Source: RI-43 sp033764725 (GTDB lineage Bacteria > Pseudomonadota > Alphaproteobacteria > Caulobacterales > Aquidulcibacteraceae). From it: a stretch of DNA of 64,000 nucleotides. The stretch covers positions 144,202 through 208,201 of the forward strand of contig JANRIR010000051.1 in the NCBI GenBank assembly GCA_033764725.1, given 5' to 3'. A program made the translations under genes and the position numbers. Every line of letters starts with the position of its first letter. The stretch's first letter is position 1. Shown here in pieces: positions 52,341 through 59,407 of this stretch. The notes below the pieces were generated by a model. It made no database searches and was not told the DNA's origin. It worked only from the letters and a program-made list of their open reading frames with translations.

Positions 52341-53258
52341 ATGGGCGTTCTGGACGGCAAAACCATCATCGTCACCGGCGGCGGCAACGGCATCGGGCGC
52401 GAATGCGCGCTTCTGGCCGCGCGCGAGGGCGCCAATGTGCTGGTCAACGATCTCGGCGGCGGCGTCGCCGGCGGCGACGAGGGCTCGGCGGGACCTGCCG
52501 AAACCGTGGCGCAGGAAATCCGCGCCGCCGGCGGCCGCGCGATCCACAATTCCGACAGCGTGACCAATTACGACGCCGTCGTCGCCATGGTGGAGCAGGC
52601 GAAGAAGGAATTCGGCGGCGTGCATGCGGTGATCAATCCCGCCGGCATCCTGCGCGACGGCATGTTCCACAAGATGAGCTGGGAGGATTGGAAGGCGGTG
52701 ATCGACGTGCACCTGCACGGCGCCTTCAATGTCTGCCGCGCGACCATCGAATTGTTTCGCGAACAGCAAAACGGCTCCTATGTTCTGTTCACCTCCACCT
52801 CCGGCCTGATCGGCAATATCGGCCAGGCGAACTACGCCGCAGCAAAACTCGGGGTGATGGGGCTGTCGCGCATCGTCGCGATGGAGGGCGCAGCCAAGAA
52901 CGTGCGCTCCAACATCATCGCGCCGTTCGCCTGGACGCGCATGATCGCGACCATCCCGATCAAGGACGAGGCTTCCGCCAAGCGCGTCGAGCGCATGAAG
53001 AATGCGATGCGCGCCGATCAGGTCGCGCAGCTCGCCGTCGCGCTGTGCGCCGACGCCGCCAAGGACACCAACGGCCAGATTTTCGGCGTGCGCGGCAACG
53101 AGGTGGTGCTGTTCAACCAGCCGCGGCCGACGAAATCGCTTGCGCTGCTCGAAGGCTGGACGCCGGAGACGCTGTTGAACCAGGCGCTGCCGGCGATGAA
53201 GGCTAACTATCTCGACCTCGGCGCCACCGCGAGCGTGTTTCCCTACGATCCGGTGTGA
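52341..53258 (+). CDS. SDR oxidoreductase, 3-hydroxyacyl-CoA dehydrogenase-like
   Basis: A 305-residue short-chain dehydrogenase. Cofactor motif TGGGNGIG (12-19); catalytic S154, Y165 and K169 in GQANYAAAK. It resembles the dehydrogenase domain of peroxisomal multifunctional enzyme type 2, with the NDLGGGVAGGDEGSAGPAE insertion typical of that group, which acts on (3R)-hydroxyacyl-CoA. The usual NNAG reads NPAG (99-102). GGGAGGAG lies 9-10 bp before the ATG at 52341. A mosaic repeat follows. Confidence 0.9.
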   Translation: MGVLDGKTIIVTGGGNGIGRECALLAAREGANVLVNDLGGGVAGGDEGSAGPAETVAQEIRAAGGRAIHNSDSVTNYDAVVAMVEQAKKEFGGVHAVINPAGILRDGMFHKMSWEDWKAVIDVHLHGAFNVCRATIELFREQQNGSYVLFTSTSGLIGNIGQANYAAAKLGVMGLSRIVAMEGAAKNVRSNIIAPFAWTRMIATIPIKDEASAKRVERMKNAMRADQVAQLAVALCADAAKDTNGQIFGVRGNEVVLFNQPRPTKSLALLEGWTPETLLNQALPAMKANYLDLGATASVFPYDPV

Positions 53259-53269
53259 GAGAAATGCGC

Positions 53270-53412
53270 CCCTTCTCCCCTTGTGGGAGAAGGTGGATTG
53301 CCGCGAAGCGGCAAGACGGATGAGGGGTGCTTGCGTCATTGCTTGCCAGGTTTCGCAAACACCCCTCATCCGTCAGCTTCGCTGACACCTTCTCCCACAA
53401 GGGGAGAAGGGG
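53270..53412. repeat. Mosaic palindromic intergenic repeat, family 1, copy 2
   Basis: It lies between convergent genes. The outer hairpin arms CTTCTCCCCTTGTGGGAGAAGG and its complement are nearly identical to copy 1. The left inner hairpin is GCCGC-GAA-GCGGC, replacing TCAGC-GAA-GCTGA, while the right one is TCAGC-TTC-GCTGA. The GGATGAGGGGTG arm and its complement are conserved. The exchange of small hairpins shows that the element is modular. Confidence 0.9.
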
Positions 53413-53421
53413 CGGCGGCGC

Positions 53422-53859
53422 TCAACGCTGCGCGGCGAGATCGCGCCACGGGGTCCAGCAGATATTGGCGCCGCCGCTGACGCACGGCAGCGCGACCGGC
53501 GCCGGCGCGTCGGCGGGAAACACGATCGCGAACTGGCCGGAGCCGTCATCCGTCATCGGCGCGCCGAGAGCGCCGCAATGCACCGAAAACACCCGCGCGC
53601 CGATATAAGGCTGGAACGCCGCGATCGGCACGTCGGCGGGCACGGCGCCGCGATCCTCCATGCGGAACACGCGCTCGCAGGTCGGCCCTGCCGACGTGCG
53701 CACATATTCCCCGATCGCGGCGATGTCGCGGCCCATCGCGTTGATGCGGCCGAGCGCATCGGCGGGCGCAGGCGCAGGCGGCGGCACGGCCGCCTCCTCG
53801 GCGCCTTGTCCGCAGGCGGCCGCCAGCAGCAGCGCGGCGAGCATCGCTTTCGATCGCAT
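53422..53859 (-). CDS. Predicted lipoprotein, unknown function
   Basis: A 145-residue lipoprotein: MRSKAMLAALLLAAACGQG with lipobox AAAC, then a Pro/Ala linker to about residue 36. The folded part has four cysteines (PTCERVF, VHCGALG, LPCVSGG, NICWTPW), which probably form two disulfides. FAIVFPADAPAPVALPC is beta-like. No family is recognised. It converges with the SDR gene over the repeat. Confidence 0.75.
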   Translation of the reverse strand: MRSKAMLAALLLAAACGQGAEEAAVPPPAPAPADALGRINAMGRDIAAIGEYVRTSAGPTCERVFRMEDRGAVPADVPIAAFQPYIGARVFSVHCGALGAPMTDDGSGQFAIVFPADAPAPVALPCVSGGANICWTPWRDLAAQR

Positions 53860-53925
53860 GATTTCCCCCTTATGTGCGCCGGACTCGAGGCCGACGCGTG
53901 ATGCTTGCGGGGCGCGACGGCGCGG

Positions 53926-54861
53926 TCAACCGCCGCGAGCGCGCCACAAGGCCAACCACGGCGCACGGTCGCCGCCGAAGCGCTCGACCATGAAATCCTG
54001 GAACACGCGCACCTTGCGCGGCGGATTGCGCCCGGTGGTCAACAGATGCAGCGCATTGTCGACCGCGCGCCAATCCTCCAGCGCCGGCTCGAGCCGTCCT
54101 TCCAGGATGTCGCGCCAGACGATCATGTCCGGCAACAGCGCGACGCCGCAGCCGGTCGCCAGCGCCGGGATCATCGCCGCGCCGTTATTGATCACCACGC
54201 GGGTGGCGGCGCGCACCCGCACCTGTTCGGCGGCGGCGTTGGTGAAGCGCCAGACGTCGCCGAAGGCGGCGTTGGCGTATTGCAGGCTGGGCAGTGCGGC
54301 GAGATCCTCGGGCCGCTTGGGGCGGCCATGGGCGGCCCAGAAGGCCGGCGAGGCGACCAGCAGCAGCCGCACCGGGGCCAGCTTGCGCACGACGAAACTG
54401 GAATCCGGCATCTCGCTGATGCGCACCGCGATGTCGAAACCCTCGCCCACGAGGTCGGCGCGGCGGTCGTCGAGCGCCAGATCGACCGCGAGCTCCGGAT
54501 AGCGGTCCAGAAAATCCGGCAGCGCCGGGGCCAGGTGATCGACGCCGAAGCTCAAGGGCGCGGCGATCTTGAGCCGCCCGCGCGGGCTTTCCCGCGCAGC
54601 CGCCGCGTCGTCGCACAAGCCTTCTGCCTCCTCGAGGATGCGCTGCGCGCGGATCAGCGCCTGGGCGCCCTCGGCGGTCAGGGTGAGGCTGCGCGTGGTG
54701 CGGTGGAACAGGCGCACGCCGAGCTGGGCCTCCAGCGCGGACACCTGCTTCGACACCGTGGCCTTGCCGACGCCCATGGCGCGGGCGGCGGCGGTGAAGC
54801 CGCCCTTCTCCGCCACGGCGGCGAAGGCGGCGATGCTGTCAAGGGGCGGCGGACCGGCCAT
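53926..54861 (-). CDS. LysR-family transcriptional regulator
   Basis: A 311-residue LysR-type regulator. The winged HTH reads GGFTAAARAMGVGKATVSKQ and LEAQLGVRLFHRTTRSLTLT; residues about 90-300 form the effector-binding domain (RGRLKIAAPLSFGVDHLAPA, EGFDIAVRISEMPDSSFV). It is divergent from the WrbA-like flavoprotein gene by 120 bp, the usual arrangement for a LysR regulator of a redox operon. It likely controls wrbA-pirin and itself in response to a quinone or electrophile, by inference. Confidence 0.93.
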   Translation of the reverse strand: MAGPPPLDSIAAFAAVAEKGGFTAAARAMGVGKATVSKQVSALEAQLGVRLFHRTTRSLTLTAEGAQALIRAQRILEEAEGLCDDAAAARESPRGRLKIAAPLSFGVDHLAPALPDFLDRYPELAVDLALDDRRADLVGEGFDIAVRISEMPDSSFVVRKLAPVRLLLVASPAFWAAHGRPKRPEDLAALPSLQYANAAFGDVWRFTNAAAEQVRVRAATRVVINNGAAMIPALATGCGVALLPDMIVWRDILEGRLEPALEDWRAVDNALHLLTTGRNPPRKVRVFQDFMVERFGGDRAPWLALWRARGG

Positions 54862-54865
54862 GCGA

Positions 54866-54880
54866 TTAGCTTATCCTAAG
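54866..54880. promoter_or_regulatory. Candidate LysR operator near the regulator start
   Basis: An AT-rich short palindrome CTTA-TCC-TAAG (54870-54880) within TTAGCTTATCCTAA, unusual in this GC-rich sequence. It lies 9 bp upstream of the LysR start codon and about 100 bp before the WrbA-like gene. It is compatible with autorepression. No second half-site is evident. Confidence 0.35.
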
Positions 54881-54981
54881 AAACAATCCTTTCTCTTTGC
54901 GCGCATTCCCATCGTCCAGACAACCACCACATAGCCGAAGTCGTCGCTGCAGGGGTCGCCCCGCGCGCCAGGAGCTTCGTC

Positions 54982-55560
54982 ATGAGCAAAATCGCCATCA
55001 TCCATCATTCCGGCTACGGCCACACCGCGGTCGTCGCGGACGCGGTCGCCCAGGGCGCGCGCGACGCCGGGGCCGAGGTTTCGGTGATCCGCCTCGAAGG
55101 CCCGGGGCAGGATTTTGCGCCGGCGCTCGCCGCCGCCGACGGCGCCGATGCGATCATTTTCGGGTCGCCCACTTATATGGGCGACGTCTCCGCGACGCTG
55201 AAAGCGTTCTTCGAGGCGTCGTCGAAGGCGTGGGCGAGCGGCGCCTGGCGCGACAAGATCGCCGCCGGCTTCACGAATTCGCTCAGCCTGTCGGGCGACA
55301 AGTCCAACACGCTGGGCTCGATCCTCGTGTTCGCGATGCAGCACGGCATGATCTGGGTCGGCACGGGCCTGCCGCCGGGCAACGCCAACGGCAATTCCAC
55401 ATCAGCGCCGGATGCGGTCAATCGGCTGTCCTATTCCGTGGGGCTGGCGACGCAGTCCGACAACGCCTCGCCGGAGGTGACGCCGTCGGCCGGCGACCGT
55501 GAAACCGCGCGCCTGTTCGGCGCCCGCATCGCGCGGGTGGCGGCTGCGCTGAAACGCTGA
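54982..55560 (+). CDS. Flavodoxin-family NAD(P)H:quinone oxidoreductase (WrbA-like)
   Basis: A 192-residue flavodoxin-fold protein. The FMN phosphate loop is HHSGYGHTAVVADAV, the second FMN loop GSPTYMGDVSATLKAFFEAS, and the third region has SLSGDKSNTLGSILVFAMQH then GMIWVGTG. These fit the WrbA family, which reduces quinones by two electrons. AGGAG is about 9 bp upstream. It is the first gene of a two-gene run with a pirin, under the divergent LysR regulator. Confidence 0.9.
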   Translation: MSKIAIIHHSGYGHTAVVADAVAQGARDAGAEVSVIRLEGPGQDFAPALAAADGADAIIFGSPTYMGDVSATLKAFFEASSKAWASGAWRDKIAAGFTNSLSLSGDKSNTLGSILVFAMQHGMIWVGTGLPPGNANGNSTSAPDAVNRLSYSVGLATQSDNASPEVTPSAGDRETARLFGARIARVAAALKR

Positions 55561-55598
55561 TCCGCAACCGCATCAACCGCCTAGTCTTGGAGATCGCC

Positions 55599-56303
55599 AT
55601 GATCGAAAAACGACCCTTCGAAAAGCTTGGCCAATTCGACAATGATTGGCTCAACGCCCGCTATCATTTCTCCTTCTCGAACTATCTCGATCCCGCGCGC
55701 ATGAATTGGGGCGCGCTCCGGGTATGGAACGACGATCGCATCAAGGCGAAGTCCGGCTTTGCGCCGCACAGCCACGCCGACATGGAGATCATCACCTATG
55801 TCCGCAAAGGCGCGATCACGCACCAGGACTCGCTCGGCAATCGCGGCCGCACCGAGGCCGGCGACGTGCAGGTGATGAGCGCAGGCTCCGGCGTCACCCA
55901 CGCGGAATACAATCTCGAGGATGACGCGACCGAGCTTTACCAGATCTGGCTTTTGCCCAAGCAGCGCGGCGGCAAGCCTTCCTGGGGCGCGGCGAAATTC
56001 CCGAAAGGCGACCGCGCCGGCGCGTTCGTGACGCTGGCCTCCGGCTACGCCGACGACCAGGCCGCTGGCGCGCTGCCGATCCGCCAGGACGCCCGCCTGC
56101 TCGCCGCCACGCTGAAGGCCGGCGACAGCGCGACCTACGCCATCGAACCCGGCCGCAACGTCTATCTGGCGGTGGCGGAAGGGGAAGCGGCGGTCAATGG
56201 CGTGGCGCTCGCCCATCGCGACGGCGCGGCCATTCGTGATGAAGCGGCGATTACGGTGACCGCGGCGCGCGACGCCGAAATCGTGCTCGTCGACGCCCCA
56301 TAA
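55599..56303 (+). CDS. Pirin-family protein (YhhW-like)
   Basis: A 234-residue bicupin. The N-terminal cupin carries the metal ligands in GFAPHSHADMEIITYVRKG and the histidine in HAEYN; ALRVWNDDRI precedes them. Relatives include YhhW, a quercetin 2,3-dioxygenase in vitro. GGAG lies 6 bp before the ATG at 55599. The pairing with a WrbA-like gene and a LysR regulator suggests a response to quinone or flavonoid stress. Confidence 0.92.
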   Translation: MIEKRPFEKLGQFDNDWLNARYHFSFSNYLDPARMNWGALRVWNDDRIKAKSGFAPHSHADMEIITYVRKGAITHQDSLGNRGRTEAGDVQVMSAGSGVTHAEYNLEDDATELYQIWLLPKQRGGKPSWGAAKFPKGDRAGAFVTLASGYADDQAAGALPIRQDARLLAATLKAGDSATYAIEPGRNVYLAVAEGEAAVNGVALAHRDGAAIRDEAAITVTAARDAEIVLVDAP

Positions 56304-56413
56304 GCAGCCGATGCGGGCGGCGCGTTTCGCCGCCCGCATCGCGCCCGCCGCATTAACGCGATCTTAGCCGACGCACGCTCCGATTGGGCGCGAGCAGTGT
56401 GGCGCAGAACGCG

Positions 56414-56947
56414 ATGGACCAGCCCCTCGGCGCCTTTCAGGCGCTCATCGTCGATGACAATCGGCAGATGAGATTCCTGCTGCGGTCGCTGTTGGCGGCC
56501 GGCGGCATGCATCGCGTGGCCGAAGCCGAACACGCCGAAGAGGCGCTGCGCCAGATGCGCAAGCGCACGTTCGATCTGCTGCTGGTCGATTGGTGCATGA
56601 GCCCGGTGAACGGAATCGATTTCGTGCGGGAGATCCGCACCAGCCCGGATAGTCCGAACCCTTATGTCGCCATCATCATGGTGTCGGCGCATTCCGAGAT
56701 GTTCCGCGTCGAGGCGGCGCGCGATGCGGGCGTCAACGCCTTCCTGGTCAAGCCGGTGTCGACGCGCATGCTGTTCGAGCGCGTTCAGTTCGCGCTGACC
56801 GACCGCCGGCCGTTCGCGCGCTCGAGCGATTTCTTCGGCCCGGACCGCCGCTTCGCCGACCCCGACGCCGCCTATGCCGGCCCGCTGCGCCGCGCCGCCG
56901 ACCGCGCCGGCGCCGATGAATTCTGCATTGACGACGCCGCCGCTTGA
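56414..56947 (+). CDS. Single-domain response regulator
   Basis: A 177-residue protein with an N-terminal CheY-like receiver: acidic pair D14-D15, phosphoacceptor D59 in LLVDWCM, Ser at 91 where Thr is commonest, and Lys113 in LVKPVS. The C-terminal tail of about 50 residues contains FGPDRRFADPDAAYAGPLRR, a motif seen in alphaproteobacterial receiver proteins, and has no output domain. It probably acts by protein contact. No histidine kinase is nearby. ATG 56414 is used; a TTG at 56384 is less likely. Confidence 0.88.
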   Translation: MDQPLGAFQALIVDDNRQMRFLLRSLLAAGGMHRVAEAEHAEEALRQMRKRTFDLLLVDWCMSPVNGIDFVREIRTSPDSPNPYVAIIMVSAHSEMFRVEAARDAGVNAFLVKPVSTRMLFERVQFALTDRRPFARSSDFFGPDRRFADPDAAYAGPLRRAADRAGADEFCIDDAAA

Positions 56948-56997
56948 GCCCTTTGGGTGACGCGCGCGCATCCGCGCCGTCGACCAGGAGCATCGCC

Positions 56998-57192
56998 ATG
57001 GCCCGCCTCGCGTTCGCGCTTTTGCTTGCGTGCATGACCACGTCGTGCCTCGCCGCAGCCGCCGTCGGCGCCGCCGGCGACATCGTCGGCGGCACGATTT
57101 CAGCGACCGGCGCGGTCGTCGGCGCAGGCGTCGATGCGGTCGCCGGCGACGACGATGAGGAGGACGACGAGGACGATGATCGCGGCGCCTGA
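56998..57192 (+). CDS. Tiny lipoprotein with acidic tail
   Basis: A 64-residue protein. MARLAFALLLACMTTSC gives a lipobox-like TTSC, followed by a glycine/valine/alanine hydrophobic stretch (AAVGAAGDIVGGTISATGAV) and a very acidic tail (GDDDEEDDEDDDRGA). AGGAG lies 8 bp before the ATG. Lipidation through Cys17 or processing at Cys12 are both possible. The acidic tail could bind cations or cell-surface partners. It is too small for family assignment. Confidence 0.65.
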   Translation: MARLAFALLLACMTTSCLAAAAVGAAGDIVGGTISATGAVVGAGVDAVAGDDDEEDDEDDDRGA

Positions 57193-57287
57193 GCCCCGTG
57201 CGCTCCCGGCAATGTGACTGGCGCATCGGCGCCGCCGCGCCCATCTTCGCACCATATCGCCAGGGCTAGCGCAGAAAGGCCCCTCCC

Positions 57288-57800
57288 ATGTGGTCAAAGC
57301 TCCTCGTTTCCGCCGCCGCGCTTGTCGCTTTCGCCGCGCCGGCCGCCGCCGAAACCGTCTCGATCCGCCCCGCCTCCTACGCGCCGGACTATATGGAGGA
57401 GCTCGAAGAGACCTACGGCCTGCGTGAAAGCGACGCGATCAACGCCATGGTGACGTCCGCGCTGCGCACCGCGCTGGAAAACGTCGACGCGACGGTTGCT
57501 GACACTGGCGCGCTCACCATCGAAACCACGGTGATCGACGCCAAGCCCAACAAGCCCACGTTCCAGCAATTGATCGACGAGCCGGGGCTCGACTACGCCC
57601 GCTCGTTCGGCGTCGGCGGCGCGACGCTGCACGGCGTGCTGCGCGGCCCGGATGGCGCGGTGCTCCAGGAAATCGATTACCGCTGGTACGAGACCGACAT
57701 CAGCTGGGCCGCCAGCGCCGGGCAATGGTCCGACGCGCGCCGCGCCATTCGCCGCTACGCCGACCGCGTCGCCGCGGCCGTCGCCGCGCGCGGCGGCTGA
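57288..57800 (+). CDS. Periplasmic hypothetical protein
   Basis: A 170-residue protein with a signal peptide (MWSKLLVSAAALVAFAAPAA, cleavage after AAA). The mature part contains ALTIETTVIDAKPNKPTFQQ, FGVGGATLHGVLRGPDGAVL and WSDARRAIRRYADRVAAAVA. This alternation (helix, strand with AKPNKPT, GGA strand, dG hairpin, terminal helix) is like DUF3313/DUF4410-type periplasmic proteins that may assist envelope assembly. The call is structural only. It converges with queE by 7 bp. Confidence 0.75.
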   Translation: MWSKLLVSAAALVAFAAPAAAETVSIRPASYAPDYMEELEETYGLRESDAINAMVTSALRTALENVDATVADTGALTIETTVIDAKPNKPTFQQLIDEPGLDYARSFGVGGATLHGVLRGPDGAVLQEIDYRWYETDISWAASAGQWSDARRAIRRYADRVAAAVAARGG

Positions 57801-57807
57801 CCGCGCC

Positions 57808-58437
57808 CTACGGCATGCCGACGAATTTGTGCGTCTGCAGGCTCAGCCGCCAGCGCGGATGAGCGCGGCAATAGGCGATGGCGAGATCGGTGTTCTGTGC
57901 GGCGTCATGGCCGTCCATCGGCTGCAGAAAGAAATGCTGGAAATCGAGCGCCTCGAAGCGCTCCGGCGGCGCGTCGCGCTGCGGATAGACCAGCTTCAAT
58001 TCATCGCCTGAATCGATGACCAGCCGCGCGGTCGCCTTCGGGCTGACGCACATCCAATCGATCCCCGGCGGCGGCCGGACGGTGCCGTTGGTCTCCACGC
58101 CGATCTCGAAGCCGTGCGCGTGCAGCGCCGCGACCAGGGCCTCGTCCAATTGCAGAAGCGGCTCGCCCCCGGTGCACACCACATAGGGCGCCCCGCCCCC
58201 CGGCCACAGCCGCGCGACCGCCTGGGCGAGCTGATGGGCGCTTTCGAAGCGGCCGCCGCCCTCGCCGTCGAGGCCGACGAAATCGGTGTCGCAGAAGGTG
58301 CAGACCGCGCTGGCGCGATCCTCCTCGCGCCCGCTCCACAGATTGCAGCCGGAAAAGCGCAGGAAAACCGCCGCGCGGCCCGCGCGGGCCCCCTCGCCCT
58401 GAAGCGTGTAGAACAATTCCTTGACGGCGTAGCTCAC
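57808..58437 (-). CDS. queE: 7-carboxy-7-deazaguanine synthase (QueE)
   Basis: A 209-residue radical-SAM enzyme converting 6-carboxytetrahydropterin to 7-carboxy-7-deazaguanine in queuosine synthesis. The cluster cysteines are C31, C46 and C49, in CNLWSGREED and CTFCDTDFVGLDG. The long C-x14-C-x2-C spacing is the known alphaproteobacterial QueE variant. VVCTGGEPLLQLDEAL and VETNGTV follow. GTG 58437 overlaps the queC stop (GTGA). Confidence 0.95.
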   Translation of the reverse strand: MSYAVKELFYTLQGEGARAGRAAVFLRFSGCNLWSGREEDRASAVCTFCDTDFVGLDGEGGGRFESAHQLAQAVARLWPGGGAPYVVCTGGEPLLQLDEALVAALHAHGFEIGVETNGTVRPPPGIDWMCVSPKATARLVIDSGDELKLVYPQRDAPPERFEALDFQHFFLQPMDGHDAAQNTDLAIAYCRAHPRWRLSLQTHKFVGMP

Positions 58438-59141
58438 CCGCGCGCCCTCGCCGCGCTGTACTCGGCCCAGCCGCGCGCGCGCAGGTCGCACGCGGGGCAG
58501 GCCGCGCAGCCATAACCCCAAGCGTGGCGACGCGTCCGGTCGCCCTGGTAACAGGTGTGTGTCTGCTCGATGATCAGGTCCACCAGCGACGCCCCGCCGA
58601 TTTCTTCCGCCAGCGCCCAGGTCTCGGCTTTGGAGCGCCGCATCAAGGGGGTCTCGATCGCCATCGGCGCATCGAGGCCGAGACTCACCGCCGCTTCCAT
58701 TGCATCCAAGGTCGCGCGCCGGCAATCGGGATAGCCGGAAAAATCCGTCTCGCACATGCCGCCCACAAGCGTCGCCGCGCCGCGGCGATAGGCGTAGGCC
58801 GCAGCGACCGCGAGGAACACAAGGTTGCGCCCGGGCACGAAGGTCGATGGCAGGCCGGAGGCCTCCATGGCGATGGCGCGGTCGGCGGTCAGCGCGCTTT
58901 CCGCAAGGGCGCCGTAGCCGCGCAGATCGACCACGCGATCCTCGCCCAGGCGGTCTCGCCAATCGGCGTTCATCGCCGCCAGCGCCGCCAGCACGACCGG
59001 ACGCTGGGCCAGCTCGACGGCGTGCCGCTGGCCGTAATCGAACCCGATCGTCTCCACCCGGTTGAATCGCTGCAGCGCCCACGCCAGGCACGTCGCCGAA
59101 TCCTGCCCGGCGGAGAACAGCACCAGCGCCGCGTCGCTCAT
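58434..59141 (-). CDS. queC: 7-cyano-7-deazaguanine synthase (QueC)
   Basis: A 235-residue enzyme making preQ0 from 7-carboxy-7-deazaguanine, ammonia and ATP. The PP-loop is LVLFSAGQDSAT, with Ala11 where the family usually has Gly (SGGxDS). VPGRNLVFLAVAAAYA, ETDFSGYPDC and the zinc cysteines in HTCYQGD and YGCAACPACDLR match QueC. The start overlaps nothing upstream, and queE follows with a 4-bp overlap. queD and queF are not in the window. Confidence 0.95.
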   Translation of the reverse strand: MSDAALVLFSAGQDSATCLAWALQRFNRVETIGFDYGQRHAVELAQRPVVLAALAAMNADWRDRLGEDRVVDLRGYGALAESALTADRAIAMEASGLPSTFVPGRNLVFLAVAAAYAYRRGAATLVGGMCETDFSGYPDCRRATLDAMEAAVSLGLDAPMAIETPLMRRSKAETWALAEEIGGASLVDLIIEQTHTCYQGDRTRRHAWGYGCAACPACDLRARGWAEYSAARARG

Positions 59142-59267
59142 CCGTTTTTCCTCGCCAAGGCGCGCATGGGGGCGTTTAGCCGTGTGGTTTCGTTGGGGAA
59201 AGTGTGGCCAAAGCGCCGCACCGGGGCGGCCATGCCAGCCTGTTCTGACGCCGCCGTCATGCGCCAG

Positions 59268-59296
59268 TTGACACTGCGATGGCCGAAGTCTGGAAT
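59268..59296 (+). promoter_or_regulatory. Candidate housekeeping promoter of the TonB receptor gene
   Basis: A perfect -35 TTGACA (59268-59273), a 17-bp spacer and -10 TGGAAT (59291-59296, four of six matches). The predicted start near 59303 would give a leader of about 105 bases before the ATG at 59408. Confidence 0.5.
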
Positions 59297-59407
59297 ACGT
59301 GCGGCGAAATAAAGGTCGCGCCTCCGAGAGCGCGGCGTCTACAGTTCGTAAACAAGAATCAAGGTCCACGCACTTCACTGAAGCGTGCGGCTGCTGGGAG
59401 GAGCGCA

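Noticed and set aside
59142..59267. preQ1 riboswitch in front of queC
   Set aside because: I could not find the short A-rich-tailed hairpin of preQ1 aptamers in this stretch.
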